Source: Lysinibacter sp. HNR | GTDB taxonomy: Bacteria > Actinomycetota > Actinomycetes > Actinomycetales > Microbacteriaceae | Length of the DNA stretch: 64,000 nucleotides | Assembly: GCF_029760935.1 (NCBI RefSeq) | Contig: NZ_CP121684.1 | Coordinates: forward strand, 434,001-498,000 | Direction of reading: 5' to 3' | In this document: piece after piece, positions 8,122-16,794 of the stretch | Layout: each line of letters starts with the position of its first letter | How positions within the stretch are numbered: the first letter of the stretch is position 1 | Made by a program: the position numbers and the translations under genes | Notes under the pieces: generated by a model | Databases searched by the model: none | Told to the model about the DNA's origin: nothing | What the model saw: the letters and a program-made list of their open reading frames with translations, nothing else

Positions 8122-10443
8122 TTATTGTGAGTTTTGACCCACCACCGGACCAAAGTGAGCGGGTAGGGTCGCACCCGAGACGGAGCGGAGCTCCTCGACC
8201 GGGACGGTAAACGTGTCCTGGATCTCAAGCTCAGTGCCGCTGGTTACCCCGATGCGCAGCACGGGGTAACCGCGCCCTTCACAGAGCCCCATGAACTTGA
8301 CATCCTCTTCACGGGGTACGGACACAATGACTCGGCCGGTGCTCTCAGAGAAGAGGGCTGTGAGGGCATCTACCTCATCCCGCTGGATGATTTCGTCGAG
8401 CCAGATGCGGGCACCCACTCCAAAGCGCAGGACACTCTCGGCAACTGCCTGGGCGAGTCCGCCGTCGGAGAGGTCGTGGGCCGAGTCGATGATCCCGCCC
8501 TGGGCACCCGCCTGCAGCAGTTCAGCTAGGCTCCTTTCCGCAGCCAGGTCAACCCGCGGTGGGCGTCCGCCGAGATGATTGTGTACGGTTTGTGCCCAGG
8601 CCGATCCGTCAAGCTCGAGAGCCGTTGTTCCTAGGAGATAGATATTGTGTCCCTCGTCCTGCCACCCTGAGGGCAAGCGGCGAGCAACGTCGTCGATGAT
8701 TCCCAGAACCCCCACAACGGGTGTCGGGAAGATGGGGGTGTCTCCGGTCTGATTGTAGAACGAAACGTTTCCTCCCGTGACAGGTATCTCCAGCGCCAGG
8801 CATCCGTCGGAGAGCCCCTCCACGGCCTGTGAAAACTGCCACATTACCTCGGGGTTCTCCGGGCTACCAAAGTTGAGGCAGTCAGTTACGGCGGCAGGAA
8901 CCGCGCCGGTCACGGCGACATTGCGATAGGCCTCGGCAAGGGCAAGCTGGGCACCCACAAAAGGATCAAGCTGGCAGTATCGCCCGTTGGCGTCGGTTGC
9001 GATGGCAACGCCGAGACCGGACTCCTCGTCAACCCGAATCATCCCGCCGTCATCGGGAAAGCTGAGGGCGGTATTGCCGCGCACGTAGTAGTCGTACTGG
9101 TTGGTGATCCAGCTTTTATCGGCAAGGTTGGGGCTGCCGAGAAGAGCGAGGAACTGCTGACGTAGCTCCTCGTGTGAGAGGTTGCGAGGGAAGCGACCCG
9201 CACTATCGGCCCGAAGAGCGTCGATCCACGAGGGGTACTCCACGGGGCGATCATAAACCGGACCGTCGACGGCAACCGTATTGGGATCAACGTTAACGAT
9301 CTCTTCGCCGCGCCAGTTAATAATCAGGCGACCGGTATCGGTGACCTCACCAAGCACGCTCGTCTCCACGTCCCACTTGCGGGTGACCGCAAGGAAATCA
9401 TCCAGTTTTTCGGGAGCCACAACCGCCATCATGCGCTCCTGGCTCTCCGACATGAGAATCTCTTCGGCAGTGAGGGAGGGGTCGCGCAGTAGCACCCGAT
9501 CAAGTTCGATAAACATTCCGCCATCGCCGTTGGCGGCCAACTCACTGGTGGCGCAGCTAATACCGGCGGCACCGAGGTCTTGAATGCCCTCGACCAGGTC
9601 GTTGCGGTAGAGTTCGAGGCAGCACTCGATAAGAACTTTTTCGGCAAAGGGGTCACCCACCTGCACCGCGGGGCGCTTGGTGGGGCCGCCGTCATCAAAA
9701 GAATCTGACGCGAGAATGGATGCCCCACCGATGCCGTCGCCCCCCGTGCGCGCACCAAAAAGCACAACCTTATTGCCTACGCCCGACGCATTAGCGAGGT
9801 GTAGGTCTTCGTGTCTAAGAACCCCCACGGCGAGGGCGTTTACGAGCGGGTTGCTCTGGTAAACCGGGTCGAAGTAGGTTTCGCCGCCAATATTGGGCAG
9901 GCCAAGACAGTTGCTATAAAAGCTAATGCCCGAGACAACACCGTGCACAACGCGTGCGGTGTCGGGGTTATCGATTGCGCCGAAGCGCAGCTGATCCATG
10001 ATGGCCACCGGGCGGGCACCCATCGAGATGATGTCGCGCACGATTCCGCCGACCCCGGTTGCGGCGCCCTGGAACGGTTCGATATAGCTGGGGTGGTTGT
10101 GGCTCTCAACCTTAAACGTAACGGCCCAACCCTCCCCAACATCAATAACTCCGGCGTTCTCTCCCATGCCCACGAGGAGATTTTTTGTCATGGCGGGTGT
10201 GACTTTTTGGCCAAATTGGCGCAGATATTTTTTAGAAGACTTGTAGGAGCAGTGTTCGCTCCACATCACGGAGTACATCGCGAGCTCACCCGAGGTGGGC
10301 CTCCGTCCGAGGATCTCGCGGATCATATGGTACTCGTCGGTTTTCAGGCCTAGCGCTTCGTAGGGCTGCTCTTTTTCGGGAGTGACGAGGGCGTTCTTGA
10401 CGGTATCGGGGATATGAGCGGTTTGCTGGGATGTGTGAGTCAC
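8122..10443 (-). CDS. purL: Phosphoribosylformylglycinamidine synthase subunit PurL
   Basis: Catalyses the ATP-dependent amidation of FGAR to FGAM in purine synthesis, using ammonia supplied by PurQ with PurS as bridging subunit. The 773 residues match the small-type PurL. Landmarks: [54 protein letters not shown] (ATP/FGAR site), [30 protein letters not shown] and [11 protein letters not shown]. It starts with GTG. It lies 28 nt downstream of the permease gene on the same strand, while its partners purS and purQ are about 18 kb away, on the far side of the arabinose block. Confidence 0.97.
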   Translation of the reverse strand: MTHTSQQTAHIPDTVKNALVTPEKEQPYEALGLKTDEYHMIREILGRRPTSGELAMYSVMWSEHCSYKSSKKYLRQFGQKVTPAMTKNLLVGMGENAGVIDVGEGWAVTFKVESHNHPSYIEPFQGAATGVGGIVRDIISMGARPVAIMDQLRFGAIDNPDTARVVHGVVSGISFYSNCLGLPNIGGETYFDPVYQSNPLVNALAVGVLRHEDLHLANASGVGNKVVLFGARTGGDGIGGASILASDSFDDGGPTKRPAVQVGDPFAEKVLIECCLELYRNDLVEGIQDLGAAGISCATSELAANGDGGMFIELDRVLLRDPSLTAEEILMSESQERMMAVVAPEKLDDFLAVTRKWDVETSVLGEVTDTGRLIINWRGEEIVNVDPNTVAVDGPVYDRPVEYPSWIDALRADSAGRFPRNLSHEELRQQFLALLGSPNLADKSWITNQYDYYVRGNTALSFPDDGGMIRVDEESGLGVAIATDANGRYCQLDPFVGAQLALAEAYRNVAVTGAVPAAVTDCLNFGSPENPEVMWQFSQAVEGLSDGCLALEIPVTGGNVSFYNQTGDTPIFPTPVVGVLGIIDDVARRLPSGWQDEGHNIYLLGTTALELDGSAWAQTVHNHLGGRPPRVDLAAERSLAELLQAGAQGGIIDSAHDLSDGGLAQAVAESVLRFGVGARIWLDEIIQRDEVDALTALFSESTGRVIVSVPREEDVKFMGLCEGRGYPVLRIGVTSGTELEIQDTFTVPVEELRSVSGATLPAHFGPVVGQNSQ

Positions 10444-10471
10444 GCGACAACGGCCTATCGGTTCGGGGAGG

Positions 10472-11851
10472 TCAAGGCTCCAGTCTATCCTGAGGCTTGG
10501 GGTTCTCTGATTCGTGAGCGCTGTGAACTCGCGGGGACTCCTGGGCGGCGGGAGCCTCGGTGAGCCGGGAGGTCTCGGAGCGCCGGTGCATCCTCTCGAT
10601 GGCGTTCATAAAATGGTAGACCAGTATGGCCGCGAGTGTCCCCATCGCAATTCCATTGAGCTGGAAGGAACCGCTGATAAATTGGACGTTTGCGATGGCA
10701 AACGCGAGGGCCAAACCCGCCGTGAACTGGTTGATGGGTTTGCCAAAGTCCACCCTATTGTCCACCCAGATTTTCATCCCGATAATACCGATGAGTCCGT
10801 AGAGAGCCATGGTGACGCCCCCGAGAACACCGGCGGGAATTGAGAAGATGAGTGCGCCAACTTTGGGTGAAAACCCTAAGAGAATTGCAAAGGTTCCGGC
10901 AACCCAGTAGGCGGCCGTGGAGTAGACCCGGGTGGCGGCCATCACGCCGATGTTTTCGCCGTAGGTTGTTGTCCCCGAGCCCCCAAAGAGCCCGGCGAGG
11001 GTGGTTGAGATTCCGTCAGCAATGAGCGCTCGTCCGGTGAGCTTGTTGAGGTTGGGATCGACCATCTGTGCGACACCGCGAATGTGTCCCACATTTTCGG
11101 CGAGTAGCACAAGCAATACGGGGACGAACGCGGGGAGAACGGCAAGAACCGTGGGGTCTGCAAACGGATTTGCGGGGAGCGTAAAATCGGGAAGCCCGAG
11201 CCAGGGTGCCTCGTGAAACGCGCTGAAGTCTACTTCCCCCAGAAACATTGCGGTCACGTATCCAATCACGACGCCGACGAAGATTGATACCCGTCCGATA
11301 ATCCCTCGAAACACCACGGTACAGACGATGACCGATCCCAGGGTGATGTATGCGGTCAGGGGAGAAACTGTGAAGTTTTCGTACGCCGTGGGGATGAGGT
11401 TAAACCCGATAAGGGCAACGATTGCACCGGCCACAACCGGGGGCATGAGGGTGTTGATCCAGCCGGTACCGTAGCGCTGGGTGACCCCACCGATCGCGGT
11501 GAAGAGGATGCCGATGATCACGATGCCCAGCAGGGCCCCGGGTATGCCAAACCCCGTTTGTGCGGCGAGGATGGGGGTGATGAAAGCAAATGAGGAACCG
11601 AGGTAGCTGGGCATCCTGTTTTTGGTGAGGATCAGAAAGAGCAGGGTTCCGAGCCCGGAGAAGAGTAGTGTGGTGCTCACGGGAAAGCCGGTGATGATGG
11701 GCACAAGGAAGGTGGCGCCAAACATGGCGATCACGTGCTGCATACCGATACCAATGGTGCGCGGCCAAGAGAGCCTTTCGCTCGGGGCAACAACCCGGCC
11801 CTGGATAACGGTTTTTCCGGTTCCGTGGATGGTCCAGGGGCTACGTTTCAT
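10472..11851 (-). CDS. NCS2-family nucleobase permease (uracil/xanthine type)
   Basis: A 459-residue integral membrane protein with about 12-14 hydrophobic segments. Family marks: [22 protein letters not shown] near the N-terminus, [13 protein letters not shown], the [16 protein letters not shown] stretch with the conserved substrate-binding Glu, and [25 protein letters not shown]. It should import uracil or a purine base with protons; sequence alone does not decide which. A GAGGA ribosome site precedes the ATG. It stands upstream of purL with a 28-nt gap and probably shares its transcript, which makes a purine base a reasonable guess as substrate. Confidence 0.9.
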   Translation of the reverse strand: MKRSPWTIHGTGKTVIQGRVVAPSERLSWPRTIGIGMQHVIAMFGATFLVPIITGFPVSTTLLFSGLGTLLFLILTKNRMPSYLGSSFAFITPILAAQTGFGIPGALLGIVIIGILFTAIGGVTQRYGTGWINTLMPPVVAGAIVALIGFNLIPTAYENFTVSPLTAYITLGSVIVCTVVFRGIIGRVSIFVGVVIGYVTAMFLGEVDFSAFHEAPWLGLPDFTLPANPFADPTVLAVLPAFVPVLLVLLAENVGHIRGVAQMVDPNLNKLTGRALIADGISTTLAGLFGGSGTTTYGENIGVMAATRVYSTAAYWVAGTFAILLGFSPKVGALIFSIPAGVLGGVTMALYGLIGIIGMKIWVDNRVDFGKPINQFTAGLALAFAIANVQFISGSFQLNGIAMGTLAAILVYHFMNAIERMHRRSETSRLTEAPAAQESPRVHSAHESENPKPQDRLEP

Positions 11852-12220
11852 GTTTATCCTCGACTGCTAGGGAAAGATCCGTGGTAATACTACATCACGA
11901 ATAGTCGTGGAATTTTGTACCCTTATAATCTGAGGGTGGGTCACTTGACGTCCCGATGCCCATGCGCTTCGAAAGCCTTCGCTGGGAGAAGTTCCCATTT
12001 TCTGACCGTTCACATCTGGGAAACCACTGTTTCCCAGATTGCTTGATTATTCCGATGCAACGGCTAAAGTCATACGATCTTTGTGTTAAGCCTATGAAAT
12101 AATAATTTTCTTGCCCCTGCGAAGGGCTCGCATATTAAATTTCTCAGCTCTGATCTTCACATATAATAATGCGATCGTTTTGGCATCACGAATAACAATC
12201 GCAAAGGGGAAGGGGGTTAT
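11852..12220. other. Intergenic region with a strong inverted repeat
   Basis: No gene seen. It holds the upstream region of the permease-purL unit (a CACGA-4-TCGTG inverted repeat at about 11896-11910) and, further right, an 11-bp perfect stem-loop at 12014-12039. The last 100 bp, AT-rich with AAGGGGAAGGGGG before ATG, drives the RCC1 pseudogene. Confidence 0.45.
12014..12039. repeat. Perfect 11-bp inverted repeat, 4-nt loop
   Basis: ATCTGGGAAAC (12014-12024) and GTTTCCCAGAT (12029-12039) are exact reverse complements around CACT. It could be a terminator of a lost plus-strand gene or an operator; there is no T-run of note. Confidence 0.6.
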
Positions 12221-12797
12221 ATGCTACGCAGCGCTCTCTTCGCGGTGGCTGGTCTCTTAGTTGCTGCTGCGTTTATGATGAGTACTTCATTTGTTGTAGA
12301 TGTTGCTGCAGAGAATACTATGACACCCACCGTGGGGCCAGACGCTGGTGGCACAACAGTCACCGGAACAATACCCATCGCAACTTACACACATATCAGC
12401 ACAGGTTCCAGTCACACGCTTGCGATAGGCAGCGACGGTTACACGTATGCGTGGGGATTTAACGGCAGTGGCCAGCTCGGCAACAACACAACTGTTGGGG
12501 GCAATTGGCCATTCGGGGAACAGCCAATAGGCTGACGCCTGTTCTTGTGCGCGCACCCTCAGACGTGAAGTTTACGCAGGTCAGCTCAGGTGGGGGTAAC
12601 TTCTCGCTCACTCGTGGTGATGACAATAACACCTAGGGCTGGGGGTGCAACCTCAATGGACGACTGGATGATAACTCACGCATTAACACAGATGTTCCCG
12701 TGCGCGTTCACGCTCCCGACGGAGTGCAATTTACTCAAATCAGTGCGGAAAACACCCATTCGCTTGCTGTTGGTAACAATGACACGCTTTATGCCTG
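12221..12797 (+). pseudogene. RCC1-repeat secreted protein, disrupted
   Basis: The reading frame opens with a signal peptide (LRSALFAVAGLLVAAAFMMS) and an RCC1 repeat (HISTGSSHTLAIGSDGYTYAWGFNGSGQLGNN), then stops at 12533. In the next frame the homology continues from about 12526: RLTPVLVRAPSDVKFTQVSSGGGNFSLT, an in-frame TAG near 12632 where Tyr or Ala would be expected, then GWGCNLNGRLDDNS, VPVRVHAPDGVQFTQIS, ENTHSLAVGNN and DTLYAW. So at least one frameshift and one nonsense change have broken a multi-repeat beta-propeller-type surface protein. Homology ends abruptly at about 12797, where a fragment of an unrelated gene on the other strand begins. Confidence 0.75.
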
Positions 12798-12930
12798 GGA
12801 GCCGTTCCGCGCGTCGCGCCGCTAGGACGAGGTTACCGCCCCGAGCCGCAATTGTGCGGGCAAATTCTTCTTCGAGCCCGGAGCTTGCCCCGGTGATGAG
12901 GGAGGCGCTCTGTGAAAATTTTATGGTCAC
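12798..12930 (-). pseudogene. 5' fragment of a short-chain dehydrogenase/reductase gene
   Basis: In the minus direction a GTG start leads into ASLITGASSGLEEEFARTIAARGGNLVLAARRAERL, the beginning of an SDR: TGxxxGxG-type cofactor loop (here TGASSGLE, with Glu replacing the last Gly) and the second strand with RRAERL. Homology stops after about 42 residues where the RCC1 pseudogene begins, so more than 200 residues are missing. Operator-like palindromes lie upstream, and a TetR fragment lies 1.5 kb away, suggesting an old divergent SDR-tetR pair. Confidence 0.65.
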
Positions 12931-12961
12931 GACTGCCTTTTGAGGGTTAAAACTGGGAGTC

Positions 12962-13000
12962 TTGAATTTCCACGCCTCGCGGTTTTCAAAGGAAATTCAA
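12962..13000. repeat. Perfect 10-bp inverted repeat
   Basis: TTGAATTTCC (12962-12971) and GGAAATTCAA (12991-13000) are exact reverse complements separated by 19 nt, upstream of the SDR fragment. Role unknown. Confidence 0.55.
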
Positions 13001-13002
13001 GG

Positions 13003-13019
13003 TGTTGTCGCTGACAATA
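13003..13019. promoter_or_regulatory. TetR-type operator copy 1
   Basis: TGTTGTC-GCT-GACAATA is a 17-bp palindrome with one mismatch to the perfect copy at 14362. It lies about 75 bp upstream of the SDR fragment start. Confidence 0.5.
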
Positions 13020-13040
13020 GTATGGGTTATGTAGACAGTA

Positions 13041-13057
13041 TGTTGTCGATGTCAACA
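13041..13057. promoter_or_regulatory. TetR-type operator copy 2
   Basis: TGTTGTC-GAT-GTCAACA has the same 17-bp layout as copies 1 and 3, with one mismatch in the right arm. Its left half belongs to a 13-bp direct repeat found again at 14356-14368. Confidence 0.5.
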
Positions 13058-13260
13058 TCGTTGCGAGAGAGTCTGGGTGGACCAATTTAGTGTCCCAATT
13101 CAGCCGCTGCCCGCCTGAGAATCACGGAGTCGCTCGGTGTTGTAACTCAGGCGGCTGTGGTCTTTTCTTGTGGTGTTAGGTCAGAGATGACGTTACTCTG
13201 CAAGGTGGGCGGAATTCCTAAAAATCGTCACACATTTGCCAAAGGATCAAATTAAGAATT

Positions 13261-14124
13261 ATGCTAAGATTCATGCTTGCTAATAAAATTTATACTGGTT
13301 TTAGTCTTGCAATGTTTAGTGTACTATTCGTACTTGTGCCCGGTGGCGGTGTGAGTGCTGCAACGATCACTGGGATCCAAAATCCGGAGGGCTTTGTGTT
13401 GCTCTCGGAGGTCGATCCGACGATCCAACAAGAGATTCGGTATTTTGGTGACTACAACTTTATGGGACACGCATCCGAGGGGTATGAGGTTCCCGCCTGT
13501 GTACTAACCATCGAAGCGGCCCAAGCGTTAAAAAAGGTGCAGGCAAACCTGGCCGATGAGGGATTGGGGTTAAAGGTCTATGACTGTTACCGGCCGCAAC
13601 GAGCGGTCAATGAGTTTGTTCGCTGGGCTGAAGATCAGCAAGATACGAAGATGCAGGAACAGTTTTACCCGTCTGTGCCCAAAGATCGACTATTTGAGGA
13701 GGGGTACATAGCGGCTCAATCCGGACACAGTCGCGGGAGTACGGTGGATCTGACCATCGTTGTCCTGGGTCACCCGAGTGCGGGAGAGCCTTCTATTGAC
13801 ACTAAAGCGTGCGGCGTGCAGCCGGGGATTGTGCCAAACGGCGATGAATTAGACATGGGCAGTGGTTTTGACTGTTTCGGCCTGATTTCGCACCCCTCTT
13901 CAACCCTGGTGAATGAACACCAACAGGAAAATCGCCAAAGACTTATGTCTGCCATGGGCGACCAGGGGTTTGCTGTCCTTGATACCGAGTGGTGGCACTA
14001 TACGCTTCGGCCCGAGCCGTTCCCCAATACCTATTTTGATTTCCCTATTACCGATCCTCTATTTCAAAATGGAATTTTGGATTCCTTGGGCCCCGATCCC
14101 AGGGGTTCTCGCGGCGATCGCTAG
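13261..14124 (+). CDS. Secreted VanX-like D-alanyl-D-alanine dipeptidase
   Basis: A zinc peptidase of family M15D that should hydrolyse D-Ala-D-Ala, here exported. Residues 1-34 form a signal peptide (GFSLAMFSVLFVLVPGGGVSA). The catalytic layout is intact: YDCYRPQRAV, the SGHSRGSTVDLT motif (SxHxxGxxxD, His and Asp zinc ligands) and EWWHYTL (catalytic Glu and third zinc ligand). At 287 residues it is longer than VanX (about 200) because of the signal peptide and a C-terminal tail. Being extracytoplasmic, it more likely trims peptidoglycan peptides or recycles D-Ala than confers glycopeptide resistance; no vanH, vanA or vanRS genes are present. It has no obvious partner and lies inside the split SDR-tetR region. 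Confidence 0.88.
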   Translation: MLRFMLANKIYTGFSLAMFSVLFVLVPGGGVSAATITGIQNPEGFVLLSEVDPTIQQEIRYFGDYNFMGHASEGYEVPACVLTIEAAQALKKVQANLADEGLGLKVYDCYRPQRAVNEFVRWAEDQQDTKMQEQFYPSVPKDRLFEEGYIAAQSGHSRGSTVDLTIVVLGHPSAGEPSIDTKACGVQPGIVPNGDELDMGSGFDCFGLISHPSSTLVNEHQQENRQRLMSAMGDQGFAVLDTEWWHYTLRPEPFPNTYFDFPITDPLFQNGILDSLGPDPRGSRGDR

Positions 14125-14361
14125 CCACTCAACCCAAAATCCCAACCCAGCACTTTACGGTTGCGTCCGAGACTGTCTTGGTTTGACGAGCGAACACGGA
14201 CATGCCTAGAGAGTACAAGCCCACACACCATGAGTGCCCCGCTCTGGCTGCACACTCGCGGGTGACAGCAAAGAAGATTACCCTTAAATTCCAAAACCGT
14301 ATCGCACCGGCTTAATTCAGTGAAAATCCAGGGTATCGTTGCGGAGGAACGCGTCACAGTA

Positions 14362-14378
14362 TGTTGTCAACGACAACA
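14362..14378. promoter_or_regulatory. Perfect TetR-type operator palindrome
   Basis: TGTTGTC-AAC-GACAACA has exact 7-bp arms and ends 20 nt before the TetR fragment ATG, the usual place for autoregulation. The rest of 14125-14361 shows no gene. Confidence 0.65.
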
Positions 14379-14397
14379 CTGGGATTAAATAGAAAAC

Positions 14398-14609
14398 ATG
14401 AACACGCAGAAATATCATCACGGTAATGTGCGTTCTCACCTGCTTGAGCAGGCAGAAACACCCTTGAAGAGCGCGGGATCGACGCGCTCTCGCTGCGGGA
14501 GCTTACCCGTGAGGCGGGCGTAAGTCATTCGGCTCCGCGCCGACACTTCACCGACAAACAGGTACTGCTCCATGCCGTTGCCCGAGCCGGTTTATATCCC
14601 CCGGGTTAG
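14398..14609 (+). pseudogene. TetR-family regulator, 5' fragment with frameshift
   Basis: ATG opens MNTQKYHHGNVRSHLLEQAET, then a frameshift near 14462 moves the homology to the next frame: [44 protein letters not shown]. This is the complete N-terminal helix-turn-helix region of a TetR repressor. The ligand-binding domain (about 130 residues) is missing: homology ends at about 14590, exactly where the araA stop codon begins on the other strand. It carries its own perfect operator upstream and was probably the divergent partner of the SDR fragment at 12798-12930. Confidence 0.75.
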
Positions 14610-16103
14610 ACGATAGTAGGCGGCGTTCCAGCGCAGTTCACGTAAAAAGTCTTCCTCTGTGGTGTCCTTATTAATCAGGAGAAACTCGGTTCCCGTCATC
14701 CGTGCAAATTCGGCAAAAGCCTCTGCGCCGAGTGCCGTGCTAAGCACGGTGTGGTGAGCTCCCCCGGCGTTCAGCCAGGCCCAGGCTGAGGTTTGCAGGT
14801 TTGGTTCTGGCCTCCAGATTGCGCACCCAACGGGAAGCCGAGAGAGCGGTGCAACCGGCTCCACCACCTCCACGGCGTTTGCAACAATGCGGAACCGGTC
14901 GCGAATGTCGCACAGTGCAATAACAACCCCGGGTCCCGGGTCCGCATGAAATACCAGACGGGCCGGATCTTTCTTGCCCCCTATCGAGAGGGGATGGACC
15001 TCTAGTCGGGGTTTGTGGCGGGTGAGTCCGGGACTCACCTCAAGCATGTGGGCACCCAGAATCGTCTCGGCTCCCGGAGTGAGGTCATAGGTGTAGTCCT
15101 CCATGAGCGATGCACTCCCCGGTAGGCCGCTCCCCATCACCGAGGCGACTCGAAGCAGGAGAGCGGTTTTCCAATCCCCTTCGGCACCAAAACCGTAGCC
15201 CTCAGCCATGAGACGCTGCACGGCAAGCCCCGGAAGCTGTGGAAGTGTTCCCAGGTCTTCAAAATTTGTTGTGAACGCTTCACAGTTTCCGTTCTCGAGG
15301 AAGGCACGTAATCCCAGCTCGATTGCTGCCGCTTCACGCAGGGTCATCGCCCGTTCGCCCGATCGGCGCAGCTCCGGTGCCACGCTGTAGGACTCCTCGT
15401 ACTCCTCGATGAGCTCATCAATCTCGTGCTCGCTGACTGTGGCAACAGCGTCGGCAAGTTCGGTGACACCCCAGGTATTAACCTGCGTGCCAAAAACGTA
15501 CTCGGCCTCTGTCTTATCCCCCTCCGTCACCGCCACCTGTCGCATGTTGTCGCCAAATCTGGCGATTTTTAGATTGCGTGAGGTTGCGACACCCGCTGCC
15601 GCACGCATCCAGACGCTTACGCGAGACTGTAATTTTTTGTCTGATACGTGACCCACAACCGTTGCGCGTTCAATCCCCAGCCTGGACTGTATATAACCAA
15701 ATTCTCGGTCGCCGTGAGCGGATTGGTTAAGATTCATGAAGTCAAAGTCGATCGTGCTCCAGGGGAGTTCGACGTGGAGCTGGGTGTGCAGGTGCAATAG
15801 GGGCTTCTGAAGCGCGCTCAGGCCGCTAATCCACATTTTTGCCGGGCTAAACGTATGCATCCAGGCGATAACGCCGATGACCGTGGAGCGGGCATTGGCC
15901 TCCAGCATCGTCGTGTGGATGCTGTGCGTGTCCGTCAGTACGGGTTTCCATACGAGTCTCACCGGTGTTGTCGCATCGAGGGTCGTGCTGATTGTTTGTG
16001 ATTGCTCTGCGACCTGCGTGAGAGTTTCAGCTCCGTACAGGTGCTGACTGCCCGTGAGAAACCAGACCTCGTACTGATCAAGAGTGGTGTTAGTGCGTGT
16101 CAT
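14592..16103 (-). CDS. araA: L-arabinose isomerase
   Basis: Converts L-arabinose to L-ribulose. About 503 residues, the normal AraA length, starting at [31 protein letters not shown] lies 7 nt upstream, so the longer upstream frame is not used. Landmarks are [47 protein letters not shown] and the metal site with Glu/His of [21 protein letters not shown] and HPLSIGGK. Its start overlaps the araD stop by 14 nt. It is the last gene of the operon, and no clear terminator follows: its stop abuts the truncated TetR gene. Confidence 0.96.
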   Translation of the reverse strand: MTRTNTTLDQYEVWFLTGSQHLYGAETLTQVAEQSQTISTTLDATTPVRLVWKPVLTDTHSIHTTMLEANARSTVIGVIAWMHTFSPAKMWISGLSALQKPLLHLHTQLHVELPWSTIDFDFMNLNQSAHGDREFGYIQSRLGIERATVVGHVSDKKLQSRVSVWMRAAAGVATSRNLKIARFGDNMRQVAVTEGDKTEAEYVFGTQVNTWGVTELADAVATVSEHEIDELIEEYEESYSVAPELRRSGERAMTLREAAAIELGLRAFLENGNCEAFTTNFEDLGTLPQLPGLAVQRLMAEGYGFGAEGDWKTALLLRVASVMGSGLPGSASLMEDYTYDLTPGAETILGAHMLEVSPGLTRHKPRLEVHPLSIGGKKDPARLVFHADPGPGVVIALCDIRDRFRIVANAVEVVEPVAPLSRLPVGCAIWRPEPNLQTSAWAWLNAGGAHHTVLSTALGAEAFAEFARMTGTEFLLINKDTTEEDFLRELRWNAAYYRLTRGI

Positions 16104-16794
16104 GACGTAACTCCTCCGTGTTTTGGCCGTAGGCACTGTGATATCGATCAAATAGTTTTTTAGCCACCGGGTCGGGAATAAGCACAAGCTCTCCTCCCTG
16201 GCGTGCAATGTGTATTGTGCGTGCCACGTCCTCCGTCATTACCGCCGCTTTAACCGCCTCTTTTGCGTTTTTACCGATGGTGAAAACACCGTGGTTCTGC
16301 ATGAGTACCGCCGGAGAAGGGTGTCCCGAGAGCGTGGTGACGATACCGCGCCCAATCGAATCGTCGCCGATGAGTGCCAAAGGACCCACGGGAATTTCCC
16401 CACCAAACTCATCCGCCATGGCGGTTATCGCGCAGGGGATCGCCTCTGCACGCGCAGCCCAGGCCGTTGCGTACGTGGAATGAGTGTGTACAACACCCCC
16501 AACATCGGGCATATGACGGTAGACGTAGGCGTGCGAGGCCGTATCGCTGGAGGGGAATCCTGAGCTGCCGAGCGAGTCCTCAACCACCGTCCCGTCCAGG
16601 TCACAGAGGATCAATGACTCAGGGGTGATGCGGTCATAGTCGATCCCGCTGGGCTTAATAACAAAGAGTTCTGTTCCCGGGACACGCCCCGAAATATTTC
16701 CCCCGGTCCACACCACCAGAGAGTTGCGGACCAGTTCTGTGTGTAGCTCTGCAACCTGGGTACGAATGTGCCACACTATGTCGTGATTGATCAC
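16090..16794 (-). CDS. araD: L-ribulose-5-phosphate 4-epimerase
   Basis: Interconverts L-ribulose 5-phosphate and D-xylulose 5-phosphate, feeding the pentose phosphate pathway. The 234 residues have the class II aldolase-like fold: [41 protein letters not shown] (zinc-binding His residues) and [12 protein letters not shown]. The start overlaps the araB stop by 4 nt (ATGA) and its end overlaps araA, so the three ara genes are translationally coupled. Confidence 0.95.
   Translation of the reverse strand: MINHDIVWHIRTQVAELHTELVRNSLVVWTGGNISGRVPGTELFVIKPSGIDYDRITPESLILCDLDGTVVEDSLGSSGFPSSDTASHAYVYRHMPDVGGVVHTHSTYATAWAARAEAIPCAITAMADEFGGEIPVGPLALIGDDSIGRGIVTTLSGHPSPAVLMQNHGVFTIGKNAKEAVKAAVMTEDVARTIHIARQGGELVLIPDPVAKKLFDRYHSAYGQNTEELRHDTH

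Larger units (their letters stand above)
13035..14368 (+). repeat. 13-bp direct repeat bounding the dipeptidase segment
   Basis: ACAGTATGTTGTC occurs at 13035-13047 and again at 14356-14368, enclosing the 1.3-kb segment with the VanX-like gene. Removing the segment with one repeat copy would rebuild a perfect operator between the SDR and TetR fragments, as expected of a target duplication. Confidence 0.5.

Noticed and set aside
13075-13200. Possible IS3-type transposase tail on the minus strand (YNTERLRDS-like reading) and an IS end near 13080
   Set aside because: The match is about ten residues with a stop right after, and no second terminal repeat was found.
13261-14124. Vancomycin-resistance role for the VanX-like gene
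   Set aside because: No vanH, vanA, vanR or vanS genes are present and the protein has a signal peptide, whereas resistance VanX is cytoplasmic.
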